Assembly (NCBI GenBank): GCA_022821275.1 | Contig: JAJEDY010000001.1 | Span: forward strand, 55,350 to 119,349 | DNA length: 64,000 bases | Direction of reading: 5' to 3' | From: Candidatus Latescibacterota bacterium | GTDB lineage: Bacteria; Latescibacterota; UBA2968 | Shown: one piece after another, positions 9,335 through 17,689 of the stretch | How positions within the stretch are numbered: position 1 is the stretch's first letter | How the letters are laid out: each line of letters opens with the position of its first letter | Translations under genes and position numbers: made by a program | Notes under the pieces: generated by a model | Databases searched by the model: none | Told to the model about the DNA's origin: nothing | The model's input: the letters and a program-made list of their open reading frames with translations, nothing else

Positions 9335-11515
9335 TTACCCCCATCCAAGCGCCATACCAAGGCGATAAGTCACAAATGCGCCGATATAGGCGAGCACCGT
9401 CATATAAACAAAAGTTAGCACAGGCCACCGCCAGGCGCCCGTCTCTCGTTGAATAACCGCAAGCGTAGAAACGCACTGCGCGCACAGTGCAAAAAACACC
9501 ATAATAGACAGTGCGACCGGGATATTGAACACCTTTCGCCCATCGGACCAGGTCGCAGCCTGAAGCGCGTCTCTAAGCGACGTCGATTCCTCATCCACCT
9601 CTCCCAAACTGTAAATCGTGCCCAGAACGGCGACAATCACTTCCCGTGCAGGAAAAGACGCCAGCGCCGCCATCCCAATCCGCCAATCCCATCCCAATGG
9701 CTCTACGACTGGTTCAAGAGCCTGTCCCATCCGCCCCAAAAAACTCTGCTGGAGCATCTCGCCGGCTTCCTTTGCGCGCAAATCATCCAAAATCTCCTCC
9801 GATGCCCCTGCCAACCGTTCGCGCTCGGCCTCGTAATGCGCGGTAATCGTCTCAGACCGCGGGAAATACGCCAGCGCCCACATCACAATCGTCGCGGCGA
9901 GAATCAATGTGCCAGCTCTTTCGATAAAATGCCGCCCACTTTGATAAATACGCATCCCAACAGTGCCCACATCTGGAATTTTGTAAGACGGCAACTCGAG
10001 TAAAAAAGGCGTGGGCTGCCCCCTCAACAGCGTCTTTTTCAAAATCCACGCAACTGGAATAGCCACAAAAATGCCAACGCAATACAGCGCGAAAAGCGTA
10101 AGTCCCTGCAACCCAATCCCTCCCCAAACATTTTGATCGGGAATAAAAGCCCCAATAAAAATCGCGTACACCGGCAAACGCGCCGAGCAACTCATCAATG
10201 GCGCGACCAGCATTGTAGCAATGCGATCTTTGGGGTCATTGATCGTTCGCGTAGCCATCACCCCCGGAATCGCACAGGCAAAACTCGACAATAAGGGAAT
10301 AAACGACTTGCCCGACAAGCCACACGGCGTTAACAGGCGATCCATCAGCAGCGCCGCGCGGGCCATGTAACCGCAATCTTCGAGCACGGCAATAAAGAGA
10401 AACAGAATACAGATCTGGGGTAAAAAAATGACTACGCCCCCCACCCCGGCAATCACCCCATCTACCACCATACTTTGCAATGCGCCCTCGGGGAGATAAC
10501 CCGAAGCCCATCCACCGACCGTCCCAAACAACGCATCAATCCCATCCATTAGTGGCACGGCCCACGAAAAAATCGATTGAAAAACAAAGGCCATAATTAC
10601 AGCAAAGCTCAGACTCCCCCACAGCGGATGAGTCAAAACCCGATCCAATCGATCCGAACGGGTCACGCGAAGTGGTTCGGGATCGCGCAATACACCATCG
10701 AGGGCCTCATCGACCCATCCGTAGCGCAATTCGATCTCCTGATTCGCCAGAGCGTCACCTACATTGACCTTTGCTCGCGACGCGTGAAGATCAGCGGCAA
10801 AGTCATCGCCAAAGCGTTCTACAACATGAGATGCAAAGGTATTTTGATTATCAATCAACACGCGCAGCACCAAACCCGTAGATACACCTTCGTATTTCTG
10901 CGCCAACTGCTCGGCTTCTACCCACCAGGCTTGCGGCAATATCGGGCTGCGCGATGGAACCGCACCCTTTTCAACAACTCGAGAAAGGACTTCTTTCAAC
11001 TCGTCCAACCCCGTGCGTTTATTCGCCTGTATGGGAATAACTGGAACGCCCAAACGCTCGCTCAGAGCGGGCGCATCAATAAGAATACCCCTGGCTTTGG
11101 CCACATCTAACATGTTGAGGGCCACGACCAGGGGCAAATCGATTTCGAGAAGTTGAGATACGATGTATAAACTGCGCCTCAAATTGCTGGCGTCGAGAAC
11201 TACAAGCACTGCCTGGATGGTGCTCTCGCTCTTCAATAACCCCATCAGTGCTTCAACAGCAATAAGTTCGTCAGGAGACTTGGCTGAAAGGCTGTATGTA
11301 CCGGGCAAATCCAACAGGTCAATCGCACTCTTGTCGGGCAATGTCAATTGTCCAACCTTGCGCTCAACCGTAACGCCGGGAAAATTTCCCACGCGCTGCG
11401 AAAGCCCCGTCAGAGCATTAAAAAGCGTTGTCTTACCCGTATTGGGATTGCCAACCACAGCGACCGTGGCACGACCGACATAAGGTCGCTCTCGATCCGC
11501 TATATCCGTTGCCAT
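9335..11515 (-). CDS. feoB: Ferrous iron transport protein B
   Basis: GNPNTGKTTLFNALTG G1 motif, DLPGTYSL, long GTPase-permease with SCSARLPVYAIFIGAF and FPAREVIVAVLGTIY. Confidence 0.96.
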   Translation of the reverse strand: MATDIADRERPYVGRATVAVVGNPNTGKTTLFNALTGLSQRVGNFPGVTVERKVGQLTLPDKSAIDLLDLPGTYSLSAKSPDELIAVEALMGLLKSESTIQAVLVVLDASNLRRSLYIVSQLLEIDLPLVVALNMLDVAKARGILIDAPALSERLGVPVIPIQANKRTGLDELKEVLSRVVEKGAVPSRSPILPQAWWVEAEQLAQKYEGVSTGLVLRVLIDNQNTFASHVVERFGDDFAADLHASRAKVNVGDALANQEIELRYGWVDEALDGVLRDPEPLRVTRSDRLDRVLTHPLWGSLSFAVIMAFVFQSIFSWAVPLMDGIDALFGTVGGWASGYLPEGALQSMVVDGVIAGVGGVVIFLPQICILFLFIAVLEDCGYMARAALLMDRLLTPCGLSGKSFIPLLSSFACAIPGVMATRTINDPKDRIATMLVAPLMSCSARLPVYAIFIGAFIPDQNVWGGIGLQGLTLFALYCVGIFVAIPVAWILKKTLLRGQPTPFLLELPSYKIPDVGTVGMRIYQSGRHFIERAGTLILAATIVMWALAYFPRSETITAHYEAERERLAGASEEILDDLRAKEAGEMLQQSFLGRMGQALEPVVEPLGWDWRIGMAALASFPAREVIVAVLGTIYSLGEVDEESTSLRDALQAATWSDGRKVFNIPVALSIMVFFALCAQCVSTLAVIQRETGAWRWPVLTFVYMTVLAYIGAFVTYRLGMALGWG

Positions 11516-11521
11516 AATAAA

Positions 11522-11764
11522 TCAGGCCGCTTTCATTCCTTTGATGCATGTAGCATCGGTTTTTCGCAGGCAAAATCTGCTGCTACCCACCTGAATCACC
11601 ACGGTACTCCCAACGCGCAACACGCGCACGGGAACACCTGGTATAGCACCAACTTCGCGCAGTCGAGCCGACAGTTGATTGGCGCCTGAAACGCTTTCAA
11701 TAGTGCCTTCATCACCCCGGCCCCATATTGAAAGCGGGGTTGCAGCATCCGTTGCATAAGCCAT
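11522..11764 (-). CDS. feoA: Ferrous iron transport protein A
   Basis: Small SH3-like FeoA protein (LREVGAIPGVPVRVLRVGSTVVIQVGSSRFCLRKTDATCI) upstream of feoB. Confidence 0.9.
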   Translation of the reverse strand: MAYATDAATPLSIWGRGDEGTIESVSGANQLSARLREVGAIPGVPVRVLRVGSTVVIQVGSSRFCLRKTDATCIKGMKAA

Positions 11765-12288
11765 TATCGAGACTCCAAATTGAATAATTGATCAACATCC
11801 TGAACGGGCCACTGCCACTCCTCGTTCTGGTCCAGTTTGGACCAGAATTCGGCGAGAAATTGCTGCGCAGTGGGATCATCAGAGAGCAAAAAATGCACAA
11901 AATGTAGCAATTGCCCACCCGTTTGTGCACTCAAAAGATGCTCGACCTTGCACGCATCTACTTCGGCTTGATGCTCGTCGAGCTTGAGCACCTCATTGAG
12001 AAATTTGCGAACAACGGCGCGTTTGGCTAAAATAGAATCGACAATGCGGCGACCATCTTCAGATAGCTTTAAAAACTTGTTGTGATCTTCCACAACCAGC
12101 CCGCGTGCCTTGAGGGCTTTCAGAGTCAGCGATGCACTGCCCCGAGTAATCTCCAGCGCACGCGCCACATCCGATACCCGCGCATAGCCCAGATCGTCCA
12201 TCAACTCGTGAATGGCAGTTAGATGATGGGCAACACTATGAGAGATCTCGTTGCTCTCGTATTCTTTCCATACATCCGATACCATCAT
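11764..12288 (-). CDS. DtxR-family metal-dependent regulator of the feo operon
   Basis: MMVSDVWKEYESNEISHSVAHHLTAIHELMDDLGYARVSDVARALEITRGSASLTLKALKARGLV; stop overlaps feoA start. Confidence 0.85.
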   Translation of the reverse strand: MMVSDVWKEYESNEISHSVAHHLTAIHELMDDLGYARVSDVARALEITRGSASLTLKALKARGLVVEDHNKFLKLSEDGRRIVDSILAKRAVVRKFLNEVLKLDEHQAEVDACKVEHLLSAQTGGQLLHFVHFLLSDDPTAQQFLAEFWSKLDQNEEWQWPVQDVDQLFNLESR

Positions 12289-12338
12289 GTGACCACCCCC
12301 CCGAATATTTGCACAACTGAGTTTAGCCATTTAACCGA

Positions 12339-12356
12339 TGTTTTGCTAATAAAACA
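12339..12356. promoter_or_regulatory. Candidate operator for the dtxR-feoA-feoB operon
   Basis: TGTTTT-GCTAAT-AAAACA, perfect 6-bp arms, directly downstream of a minus-strand promoter (-35 TTGACA at 12390-12395, -10 TATGTT at 12366-12371). Confidence 0.5.
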
Positions 12357-12414
12357 ACTGATAGAAACATAAACCAAATGTACGTGATATGTCAAGGTCT
12401 TTTTTATATGAAAC

Positions 12415-12443
12415 TTGACATCATTTTTTCTTTTCCGTATAAC
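12415..12443 (+). promoter_or_regulatory. Sigma70-type promoter for the UxaA-like gene
   Basis: TTGACA-17 bp-TATAAC upstream of ATG at 12475. Confidence 0.6.
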
Positions 12444-12474
12444 TGTGAACAAACTTTTCAAAGGAACGCATCCC

Positions 12475-15168
12475 ATGACACATACTTTTTCTGAAATCGG
12501 TCGTCTTCCTCTTCCGGGAGACAATGTCGGCATTGCGACCCGAAAACTGGACAGAGGCACGCAAATTATCCATTCAGATCGCACCTTCTCGCTTCGGCAC
12601 ACCATCCTCGAAGGCCATCGTTTTGCCATCCAATCCGTAGCACCTGGCGCCCCCCTTCTCTCATGGGGTTTGCCCTTTGGTATTGCAACACACCATATAT
12701 CTCCCGGAGATTATGTCTGCAACCCGGAGATCCTCGGCGCACTTAAACTCCGCGATCTCGACTTTGAGCTTCCAGAGATGCCCAACTTTGAAGACCGCAT
12801 TGTTCCACACCAGATTGACGAGGCCACCTTTGAGGCGGGCGATCAAGTCAAACGCTATGATCATTACGCCACTTTTCAGGGATACAAAAGATCGGGAGGC
12901 AGAGGCGTAGGCACGCGAAATAATATTGTTATACTGGGAACATCTTCTCGCACAGCGAGTTATGCCAAACAACTCGAAGCGCGACTAAAAGACCAGGTGC
13001 GAGATTATCACAATATCGATGGCATTGTTGCAGTTGCCCACACCGAGGGCGGCGGTACTGAAATCCCCAATAACAAAGACCTCTTATTGCGTACACTCGC
13101 AGGATTTATAGTACATCCAAATGTTGGCGCGGTACTTGCGATTGACTATGGTCACGAAGCCATCACCAACCAGCACCTTCGGGAATTTCTCGCGCAAAAC
13201 AATTATCCCATCGACCATGTTCTACACCATTTTCTCACACTTGAAGGCAGCTTTGAAAACGCGCTACAACAGGGCGAAAGCATCATTGCCAAATGGCTGC
13301 CACAAGTCCAGGCAATGGTCCGCACGCCCGAACCCCTATCGCACATCAAAATCGCACTGCAATGCGGCGGATCAGATGCATTTTCGGGTATCTCTGGCAA
13401 TCCATTAGCTTCGTGGGTAGCAAGAGAGATGATTCGCCACGGCGGATCAGCCAACCTCGCAGAAACTGATGAACTCATCGGCGCGGAGTCCTATGTCCTC
13501 CAAAATGTATCATCTTACGATGTTGCCCAGTGCTTTCTCGACAAAGTAGAAGCCTATAAAACCCTCGCTGCATGGCATGGCACAACAGCAGAAGGCAACC
13601 CCTCCGGGGGCAACAAATTTCGCGGCCTCTACAACATCGTACTCAAATCCATTGGCGCAGCTATGAAACGCCACCCGGATGTCCGTCTCGATTCTGTCAT
13701 TGATTACGCAGAGCCTATGATCAACCCGGGATACTATTTCATGGACAGCCCAGGCAATGATCTCGAAAGCATCGCCGGCCAGGTGGCTTCGGGGTGCAAC
13801 ATGATCTTCTTTATCACGGGCAATGGCTCAATCACAAACTTCCCCTTTGTACCCACCATCAAGATCGTGACCACATCCGAACGCTATCAGTTGCTCAGTA
13901 AAGATATGGATGTCAACGCGGGTGCATATCTGGAAGGCACCTCCATGGACGACCTCGGCAGCGATATGTTCGACCTGACCTGTAAGATCGCCTCGGGAGA
14001 ACGCAGCAAAGGCGAAAAGGCCGCACACGCACAAGTCTCGATATGGCGCACCTGGCGACAGACCTCAACAGACCACTTGCCCGACCTCGAGAACCGGCCA
14101 GACCCCCAGGGCATACCTCTCCCTATCCAGACATTGGACGCCGACGAACACCAATTTCAAGCCATCCGCACCCGGGATGGATTCACAACCGACCGCCTGG
14201 GCCTGATTCTGCCCACCAGCTTATGTTCTGGACAAATCGCGCTGATGGCGGCAAAACGCCTCACAGAAAAGGGTCTGGGCCTCGATAAGGGCATCTCACG
14301 CTTTGTCGCCCTCCCGCACACCGAAGGATGCGGTGTATCGGGAGAAGCCACCGAACGCCTCTACACGCGCACTATGCTCGGCTACCTCACCCACCCCCTC
14401 GTACACACATGCCTGTTATTAGAGCATGGCTGTGAAAAGACCCACAACGACTATATCCGGCACGCACTGGACGACAAAGGGATCAGTCCCGATGCATTTG
14501 GATGGGCCAGCGTACAACTCGACGGCGGTATCGACGCCGTTCTCGACAAGGTCGAAGCCTATTTTCTCGACCAATTCGCGCAGGCCTCTCCTCCTGAAAT
14601 CACTCCCACCAGCCTATCTACACTCCGCGTCGGCCTTCACGCTTCTGGTCCCGTTTCCGATATAGCCGCGCAATCCCTCGCCATTCTATCCCAAACCCTG
14701 ATCGGCACAGGTGCCACGCTCATTGTCCCCGACAATGCGAGTTTTCTGTCCCATCCCATATATCTATCCGAAGTTCTGGGTAGTACGCCACCTGTGCCCA
14801 CCCTTGCACACGGGCAAAATCCCGCCCAACCGGGCTATCACATCATGGACAGCCAGACCGACCACTGGGTCGAAACCCTTACAGGGTTGGGTGGCACAGG
14901 CGTCCACATCATCGTCGCCTACTCGGGCGACCACCCATTGCAGGGCCATCCCCTCACCCCCATGCTTCAAACAACCGCCGAAGAACGCGTCGCCAATTCC
15001 TACGGCGATGACTTTGACCTCATCTTCAACGCCAACGCCAAACACAATGCCGACGCCCTCTTGCGCCAGATCATCGCCGTCGCCTCTCGCCAATACACGC
15101 CCAAAACACCTCTAACAGGCAACACAGACTTCCAATTTACCCGAGGGCTTTTGGGCGTTTCTATGTGA
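12475..15168 (+). CDS. Double-length UxaA/GarD-family (altronate/galactarate dehydratase-like) protein
   Basis: SAF-like N-term (KLDRGTQIIHSDRTFSLRHTILEGHRFAIQ), core FQGYKRSGGRGVGTRNNIVIL, ALQCGGSDAFSGISGNP; second related copy from about residue 590 (TDRLGLILPTSLCSGQIALMAAKRL...PHTEGCGVSG). Confidence 0.88.
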   Translation: MTHTFSEIGRLPLPGDNVGIATRKLDRGTQIIHSDRTFSLRHTILEGHRFAIQSVAPGAPLLSWGLPFGIATHHISPGDYVCNPEILGALKLRDLDFELPEMPNFEDRIVPHQIDEATFEAGDQVKRYDHYATFQGYKRSGGRGVGTRNNIVILGTSSRTASYAKQLEARLKDQVRDYHNIDGIVAVAHTEGGGTEIPNNKDLLLRTLAGFIVHPNVGAVLAIDYGHEAITNQHLREFLAQNNYPIDHVLHHFLTLEGSFENALQQGESIIAKWLPQVQAMVRTPEPLSHIKIALQCGGSDAFSGISGNPLASWVAREMIRHGGSANLAETDELIGAESYVLQNVSSYDVAQCFLDKVEAYKTLAAWHGTTAEGNPSGGNKFRGLYNIVLKSIGAAMKRHPDVRLDSVIDYAEPMINPGYYFMDSPGNDLESIAGQVASGCNMIFFITGNGSITNFPFVPTIKIVTTSERYQLLSKDMDVNAGAYLEGTSMDDLGSDMFDLTCKIASGERSKGEKAAHAQVSIWRTWRQTSTDHLPDLENRPDPQGIPLPIQTLDADEHQFQAIRTRDGFTTDRLGLILPTSLCSGQIALMAAKRLTEKGLGLDKGISRFVALPHTEGCGVSGEATERLYTRTMLGYLTHPLVHTCLLLEHGCEKTHNDYIRHALDDKGISPDAFGWASVQLDGGIDAVLDKVEAYFLDQFAQASPPEITPTSLSTLRVGLHASGPVSDIAAQSLAILSQTLIGTGATLIVPDNASFLSHPIYLSEVLGSTPPVPTLAHGQNPAQPGYHIMDSQTDHWVETLTGLGGTGVHIIVAYSGDHPLQGHPLTPMLQTTAEERVANSYGDDFDLIFNANAKHNADALLRQIIAVASRQYTPKTPLTGNTDFQFTRGLLGVSM

Positions 15169-15191
15169 ATAAATCAAAGAGAAATTCCTTG

Positions 15192-15210
15192 CTCTATTGC
15201 TTCAATAGAG
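15192..15210. promoter_or_regulatory. Perfect hairpin/palindrome upstream of the DUF4258 gene, overlapping a putative promoter
   Basis: CTCTATTG-CTT-CAATAGAG; TTGCTT (15197-15202), 17 bp, TATATT (15220-15225). Confidence 0.45.
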
Positions 15211-15235
15211 GCTTGGCTATATATTGTAGAGCAAG

Positions 15236-15544
15236 ATGAAAACACTTAATCAGATCCGGGATCAATTATCCGTCGGTGAGTTTAACTTCAGTCGCCATGC
15301 CCTCAAACGTGTTGTTGAACGAAACATTAGCGAAACCGAAATCAAACAGATTGGAATGAATGCGAACATGATTGAGGAATATCCGGACGACAAATATTCT
15401 CCGAGTTGCTTGTTGTTGGGTTATACACAAACAGGACGCCCTCTACATATCCAGGTATCGCGTGCAGACACGGATCTCGTGAAAATTATTACCCTATATG
15501 AACCGGATACAGCAGAATGGATCAATTACTCTCAACGGAGGTGA
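15236..15544 (+). CDS. DUF4258 domain protein (putative toxin of a toxin-antitoxin-like pair)
   Basis: FSRHALKRVVERNISETEIKQIGMNANMIEEYPDDKYSPSCLLLGYTQTGRPLHIQVS matches the DUF4258 pattern. Confidence 0.8.
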   Translation: MKTLNQIRDQLSVGEFNFSRHALKRVVERNISETEIKQIGMNANMIEEYPDDKYSPSCLLLGYTQTGRPLHIQVSRADTDLVKIITLYEPDTAEWINYSQRR

Positions 15545-15546
15545 GC

Positions 15547-15777
15547 ATGTTCACATGTTCGATTTGTGGTGCTGAAGAAAGCCGTGAGGAGTTGGTAGAA
15601 GAGATCTTCCAAATCGATGGGAAATACGTCCTGATAGACCGCATTCCGGCTACGGTATGTAACCGCTGCGGCGAAGAGACATTTAGCCAAGAAACCGCGG
15701 AAAAGATTCGCCTGATGGTCCACGGGCAGGCAAAACCGAAAAAGTCCATCCCCTTGAAAGTATTTGAGTTCGCTTAA
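15547..15777 (+). CDS. YgiT/MqsA-type zinc-finger protein (putative antitoxin)
   Basis: MFTCSICGAEESREEL...PATVCNRCGEETFSQETAEKIR: paired CxxC, no HTH, adjacent to DUF4258. Confidence 0.8.
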   Translation: MFTCSICGAEESREELVEEIFQIDGKYVLIDRIPATVCNRCGEETFSQETAEKIRLMVHGQAKPKKSIPLKVFEFA

Positions 15778-15797
15778 AAAAGGTACAGGATATATCC

Positions 15798-16157
15798 ATG
15801 GCAAAAATCAACTTTTATACCTGGAACAGATGAAGCTCTTGCCGCAAGGTGAAAGCGTGGCTTTCACGAGAAGGTGTGAGTTTTGAGGAACGGGATTTCT
15901 TCAAAGATGAGTTCTCTGAGGAAGAACTCCGAGAATTGCTGGGCGACACTCCCCCAGCCGATATATTTTCGTGGCGAAGTCCTTCGGCGCGAACGCTAAA
16001 ACTCGACCCAGATGAAGTATCGCCGGACGAACTGATTCGCCACATGGCTGAACAGCCTCGGCTAATACGACGACCGCTGATATACACTGGTGATCGGCTA
16101 TTTGTGGGCACGGACAAAGCGGCGATGGCAGAGGCATTCCCTGGCTACGATCCATAA
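15798..16157 (+). CDS. ArsC/Spx-like (arsenate reductase family) protein, predicted selenoprotein with in-frame UGA at 15831-15833
   Basis: ATG at 15798 with AGGA 7 nt upstream; reads MAKINFYTWNR-U-SSCRKVKAWLSREGVSFEERDFFKDEFSEEELRELLGDTPPADIFSWRSPSARTLKL...; UGA sits where this family has the first Cys of CxxC; a perfect 8-bp hairpin follows. Confidence 0.8.
15849..15867 (+). promoter_or_regulatory. Candidate bacterial SECIS hairpin
   Basis: GTGAAAGC-GTG-GCTTTCAC, 8-bp perfect stem, G at loop start, loop 23 nt after the UGA. Confidence 0.65.
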
Positions 16158-16189
16158 AAAAAGCCAGACAAAATATCTGGCTTTTTTTC
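16156..16189. terminator. Intrinsic terminator
   Basis: AAAAAAGCCAGA-caaaata-TCTGGCTTTTTTT directly after the ArsC-like stop. Confidence 0.88.
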
Positions 16190-16202
16190 TACTTCACACT
16201 TC

Positions 16203-16326
16203 CTAGTGGGTCACTTGCTTTGATTATAGCCATTTACTCAGGCCTAAAATTAGATTAAGAGTCTATTTATTAATATATTAAGTGTTTTGAGTTCAATGGC
16301 GATTTCCATGCCAAATGACCCACTAG
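16203..16326. repeat. Short inverted-repeat-bounded element (MITE-like)
   Basis: CTAGTGGGTCACTTG at 16203-16217 versus CAAATGACCCACTAG at 16312-16326 (14/15), similarity extends inward (CCATT..ACTCA). Confidence 0.5.
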
Positions 16327-16373
16327 TGAACTGATCTGTACTGCGACCAGTTGTACACCGTTCCACACTTCCC

Positions 16374-17432
16374 CTACCCCACCTTAACCTCCCGCCCCGT
16401 GCGCCCGGATTCAAACACCGCAGTGATAATTTCCACTGCATGGCGCGCGCTTTCAAGACCAATCATAGGCTCGCGGTCTTCATTGATCGCCCCGACGAGG
16501 TCTTCAATAATCAATGTGTGCCCATCGGAACTAACGGCCAGGGGATCTGCTGAAATATTCTTCTGCTTATCTTCCTGGTCGCCGTAAAAACCCAGCATCT
16601 CTGCTTCTTCTGATGCCTCGTTCTCACCCTGAATTTTCCAGGAAATCAGCTTAGAAGCATCTTTCATGATCGACCCATTCTCGCCGTAAATAGTCACCAG
16701 TTGTGGAAGCCCGGGATAGCAACATGTCGTCGTATAAACCGTGCCAATCGCGCCATTCTTAAACTTGAACAACGCCACAGTCTGGTCTTCCGCTTCGATA
16801 TCGTGTCCAAAAACGCCAAACATACCCATCACAGACTCGACACCCCCAGCCAGCCACTGAATCAAATCGACGGTATGTACGCCCTGATTCATCAGCGAGC
16901 CGCCTCCATCGAGATCCCACGTTCCCTTCCACGATCCATGCGGGCCTTCATAATAACTATCCGCGCGATACCAGGGCAAATGCCCGTGTACACCGATCAA
17001 TTTGCCTAATTTGCCGCTATCAACAGCATCTTTAATCCGCCTGTTTAGAGGTTCCAAACGCGCTTGAAAAATGCACCCGACCTTTACGCCAGCATCTTTC
17101 ACCGCACCAATTAGTTGATCAACGCGTTCAGGCGTAATATCCGCAGGCTTCTCAACGATCATGTGCTTACCTGCATCTGCAGCCTGAATACCCAACTCGG
17201 CGTGCTTTCCAGACTCAACGCAAACGTTGACGACCTGGACCTCATCGTCCTGAAGCATCTCTTCATAACTCGTATAAGCCTTGCACCCGTATTCCTCAGC
17301 CGTCGGTCCCAAACGCTCCTCATCCACATCGCACACAGCCACCAGCTTCGCGCCATTTGCCCGCGCGACAGACCGACAGTGATTCTTGCCCATACCCAGT
17401 CCAACAACGCCAAAACCCAACTCTGCTGCCAT
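16374..17432 (-). CDS. Gfo/Idh/MocA family oxidoreductase
   Basis: GFGVVGLGMGKNHCRSVARANGAKLVAVCDVDEERL Rossmann motif; EKPADITPERVDQLI. Confidence 0.92.
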   Translation of the reverse strand: MAAELGFGVVGLGMGKNHCRSVARANGAKLVAVCDVDEERLGPTAEEYGCKAYTSYEEMLQDDEVQVVNVCVESGKHAELGIQAADAGKHMIVEKPADITPERVDQLIGAVKDAGVKVGCIFQARLEPLNRRIKDAVDSGKLGKLIGVHGHLPWYRADSYYEGPHGSWKGTWDLDGGGSLMNQGVHTVDLIQWLAGGVESVMGMFGVFGHDIEAEDQTVALFKFKNGAIGTVYTTTCCYPGLPQLVTIYGENGSIMKDASKLISWKIQGENEASEEAEMLGFYGDQEDKQKNISADPLAVSSDGHTLIIEDLVGAINEDREPMIGLESARHAVEIITAVFESGRTGREVKVG

Positions 17433-17533
17433 AACATCCCTCCAATCGGAAATGTAAAGATCAATATAAAACGCGGCTCAATGTAATGAGACACTCGCCC
17501 GCGAGCAAGAAAAAATTATGATAGGGAAAGACC

Positions 17534-17561
17534 TTGACATTTGATGAGAACAGACTATACA
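17534..17561 (+). promoter_or_regulatory. Sigma70-type promoter upstream of the SRAP gene
   Basis: TTGACA-16 bp-TATACA. Confidence 0.5.
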
Positions 17562-17568
17562 TAGATAA

Positions 17569-17672
17569 GTGGTCAGCAGTCAGCTAAAAACCTCCTGGAT
17601 CGCGGCTTTAGACATACCGCGATGACAATCGTTATTCCTATGGGCTGGGGAGCTAAAAGCTGATCGCTGCTT
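17569..17672. repeat. Nested inverted-repeat element in the SRAP leader
   Basis: Outer AGCAGTCAGCT...AGCTGATCGCTGCT and inner ATCGCGG-CTTTAGACATA-CCGCGAT. Confidence 0.5.
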
Positions 17673-17689
17673 TCCAAAGGAGTCATATT

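Noticed and set aside
15831-15833. Nonsense mutation making the ArsC-like gene a pseudogene
   Set aside because: The rest of the frame is intact, UGA falls exactly at the catalytic Cys position of CxxC, and a SECIS-like hairpin follows; selenocysteine is the simpler explanation, pending Sec machinery.
16250-16462. 70-aa minus-strand ORF overlapping the inverted-repeat element
   Set aside because: No transposase-like motif; overlaps the end of the Gfo/Idh/MocA gene in another frame.
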